64,000 nucleotides of DNA from positions 2,003,501-2,067,500 of the forward strand of contig NZ_CP042261.1 of assembly GCF_007855645.1 (NCBI RefSeq), read 5' to 3'. The notes under the pieces were generated by a model. The model ran no database searches. It was given only the letters and a program-made list of their open reading frames with translations, and was not told the origin of the DNA. The position numbers and the translations under genes are program-made. Each line of letters opens with the position of its first letter. Position 1 is the stretch's first letter. Origin of the DNA: Qingshengfaniella alkalisoli. GTDB lineage: Bacteria > Pseudomonadota > Alphaproteobacteria > Rhodobacterales > Rhodobacteraceae. Positions 63,474 to 64,000 of this stretch are shown in pieces.

Positions 63474-64000
63474 ATGAATATTGCCGTGACCAAAGAATGC
63501 CTTAACCTCGCTGATCTTAAAGCGAAGAGCCCCCAGGATCTTCTCGCGATGGCCGAGGAGCTGGAGATTGAAAACGCCTCTACGATGCGTAAGGGCGAAA
63601 TGATGTTCCAGATCCTCAAAGAACGCGCCGAAGATGGCTGGGAAATTTCCGGCGACGGTGTGCTGGAGGTACTGCAAGACGGCTTCGGCTTCCTGCGTTC
63701 GCCCGAAGCCAACTATCTGCCGGGTCCCGATGACATCTATGTGTCGCCGGACATGATCCGCTTGCATTCGATGCGCACCGGCGACACTGTCGAAGGTGTC
63801 ATCCAGGCGCCGAACGAGAATGAGCGCTACTTCGCGATGACGAAGGTAACCCAGATCAACTTCGAGGATCCGGAGCGCACCCGTCACAAGATTAACTTCG
63901 ACAACCTGACGCCGCTTTATCCCGATGAGCGGCTGACGATGGAAATCGAAGACCCGACCGTCAAGGACCGCTCGGCCCGCGTCATCGATCTGGTTGCCCC
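63474..64000 (+). CDS. rho: Transcription termination factor Rho (N-terminal part, cut by window edge)
   Basis: The first 175 residues of Rho are visible. The N-terminal helix domain ([20 protein letters not shown]) is followed by the cold-shock-like RNA-binding domain with [20 protein letters not shown] (RNP1-like). The ATPase domain lies beyond the edge. ATG at 63474 is assumed; a GTG at 63486 is an alternative. Rho is a hexameric RNA helicase ending transcripts, and many operons here lack factor-independent terminators. Confidence 0.93.
   Translation, partial: MNIAVTKECLNLADLKAKSPQDLLAMAEELEIENASTMRKGEMMFQILKERAEDGWEISGDGVLEVLQDGFGFLRSPEANYLPGPDDIYVSPDMIRLHSMRTGDTVEGVIQAPNENERYFAMTKVTQINFEDPERTRHKINFDNLTPLYPDERLTMEIEDPTVKDRSARVIDLVA

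Noticed and set aside
1-64000. Mobile elements, prophage, CRISPR, toxin-antitoxin or defence islands
   Set aside because: No transposase, integrase, repeat array or phage protein is seen. The AddAB genes are housekeeping repair genes in their usual context.

Overview
The window is ordinary, gene-dense, GC-rich chromosome of an alphaproteobacterium, most likely a Rhodobacteraceae (Roseobacter/Rhodobacter group) member. The evidence is the reg locus (regB divergent from senC-regA), a DUF1127 protein, a DUF3035 lipoprotein, a DUF1674 protein, the tsaE-amgK-murU-addB-addA-trxA string, and the secB/dnaQ-coaE-aroE-maf block beside a DnaA-box cluster. I see no rRNA, insertion sequence, prophage, CRISPR array or plasmid gene. 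Two tRNAs (Leu-CAG, Gly-CCC) are present.

Layout. 1-1.3 kb: LysE-type exporter (cut by the edge), VOC protein, SDHAF4-like protein. 1.4-13 kb: a mostly co-directional housekeeping run, rsmB, heparinase II/III-like, purH, lspA, DUF3035 lipoprotein, two M16 proteases, mutL, rmuC. 13-15.7 kb: GNAT, dienelactone hydrolase, DUF333 lipoprotein and an ArsR/SRPBCC pair. 15.8-25.5 kb: arfB, class III aminotransferase plus kinase, pncB-pncA (NAD salvage), trhO, YigZ, an SDR, mtgA, GST, queG and a 61-residue protein. 25.6-36 kb: tRNA-Leu, NDUFA9-like protein, uppP, gltD-GFA-gltB, argG, DUF1127. 36.2-41.6 kb: tRNA-Gly, ahcY, a small secreted protein, an HD phosphohydrolase and the RegA/SenC/RegB redox-signalling locus. 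41.7-52.2 kb: a PAS protein, tsaE, MurNAc recycling (amgK-murU), AddAB recombination and thioredoxin. 52.3-57.2 kb: DHFR-like, DUF1428 and HxlR genes, hslVU, an MFS carrier. 57.3-64 kb: Smr, Tim44-like, fxsA, secB, dnaQ-coaE-aroE-maf, the putative chromosomal origin, hemJ and the start of rho.

The strongest non-coding discovery is the 394-bp gap between maf and hemJ. It has four exact DnaA boxes, one near-exact box and an AT-rich stretch, so it is probably oriC. Other regulatory structure worth testing: a two-hairpin ahcY leader abutting the start codon; twin GCAAC-N6-GTTGC operators, one enclosing the Shine-Dalgarno, before the SRPBCC-arsR operon; a sigma-32-like promoter before hslVU; a full CtrA-type site (TTAA-N7-TTAA) between gltD and gltB and a near-match before the PAS gene; and perfect palindromes near rho and near tRNA-Leu. 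I found no convincing wholly new multi-gene system. The best candidates for under-described biology are the aminotransferase-kinase pair, the ahcY leader RNA and the small proteins.
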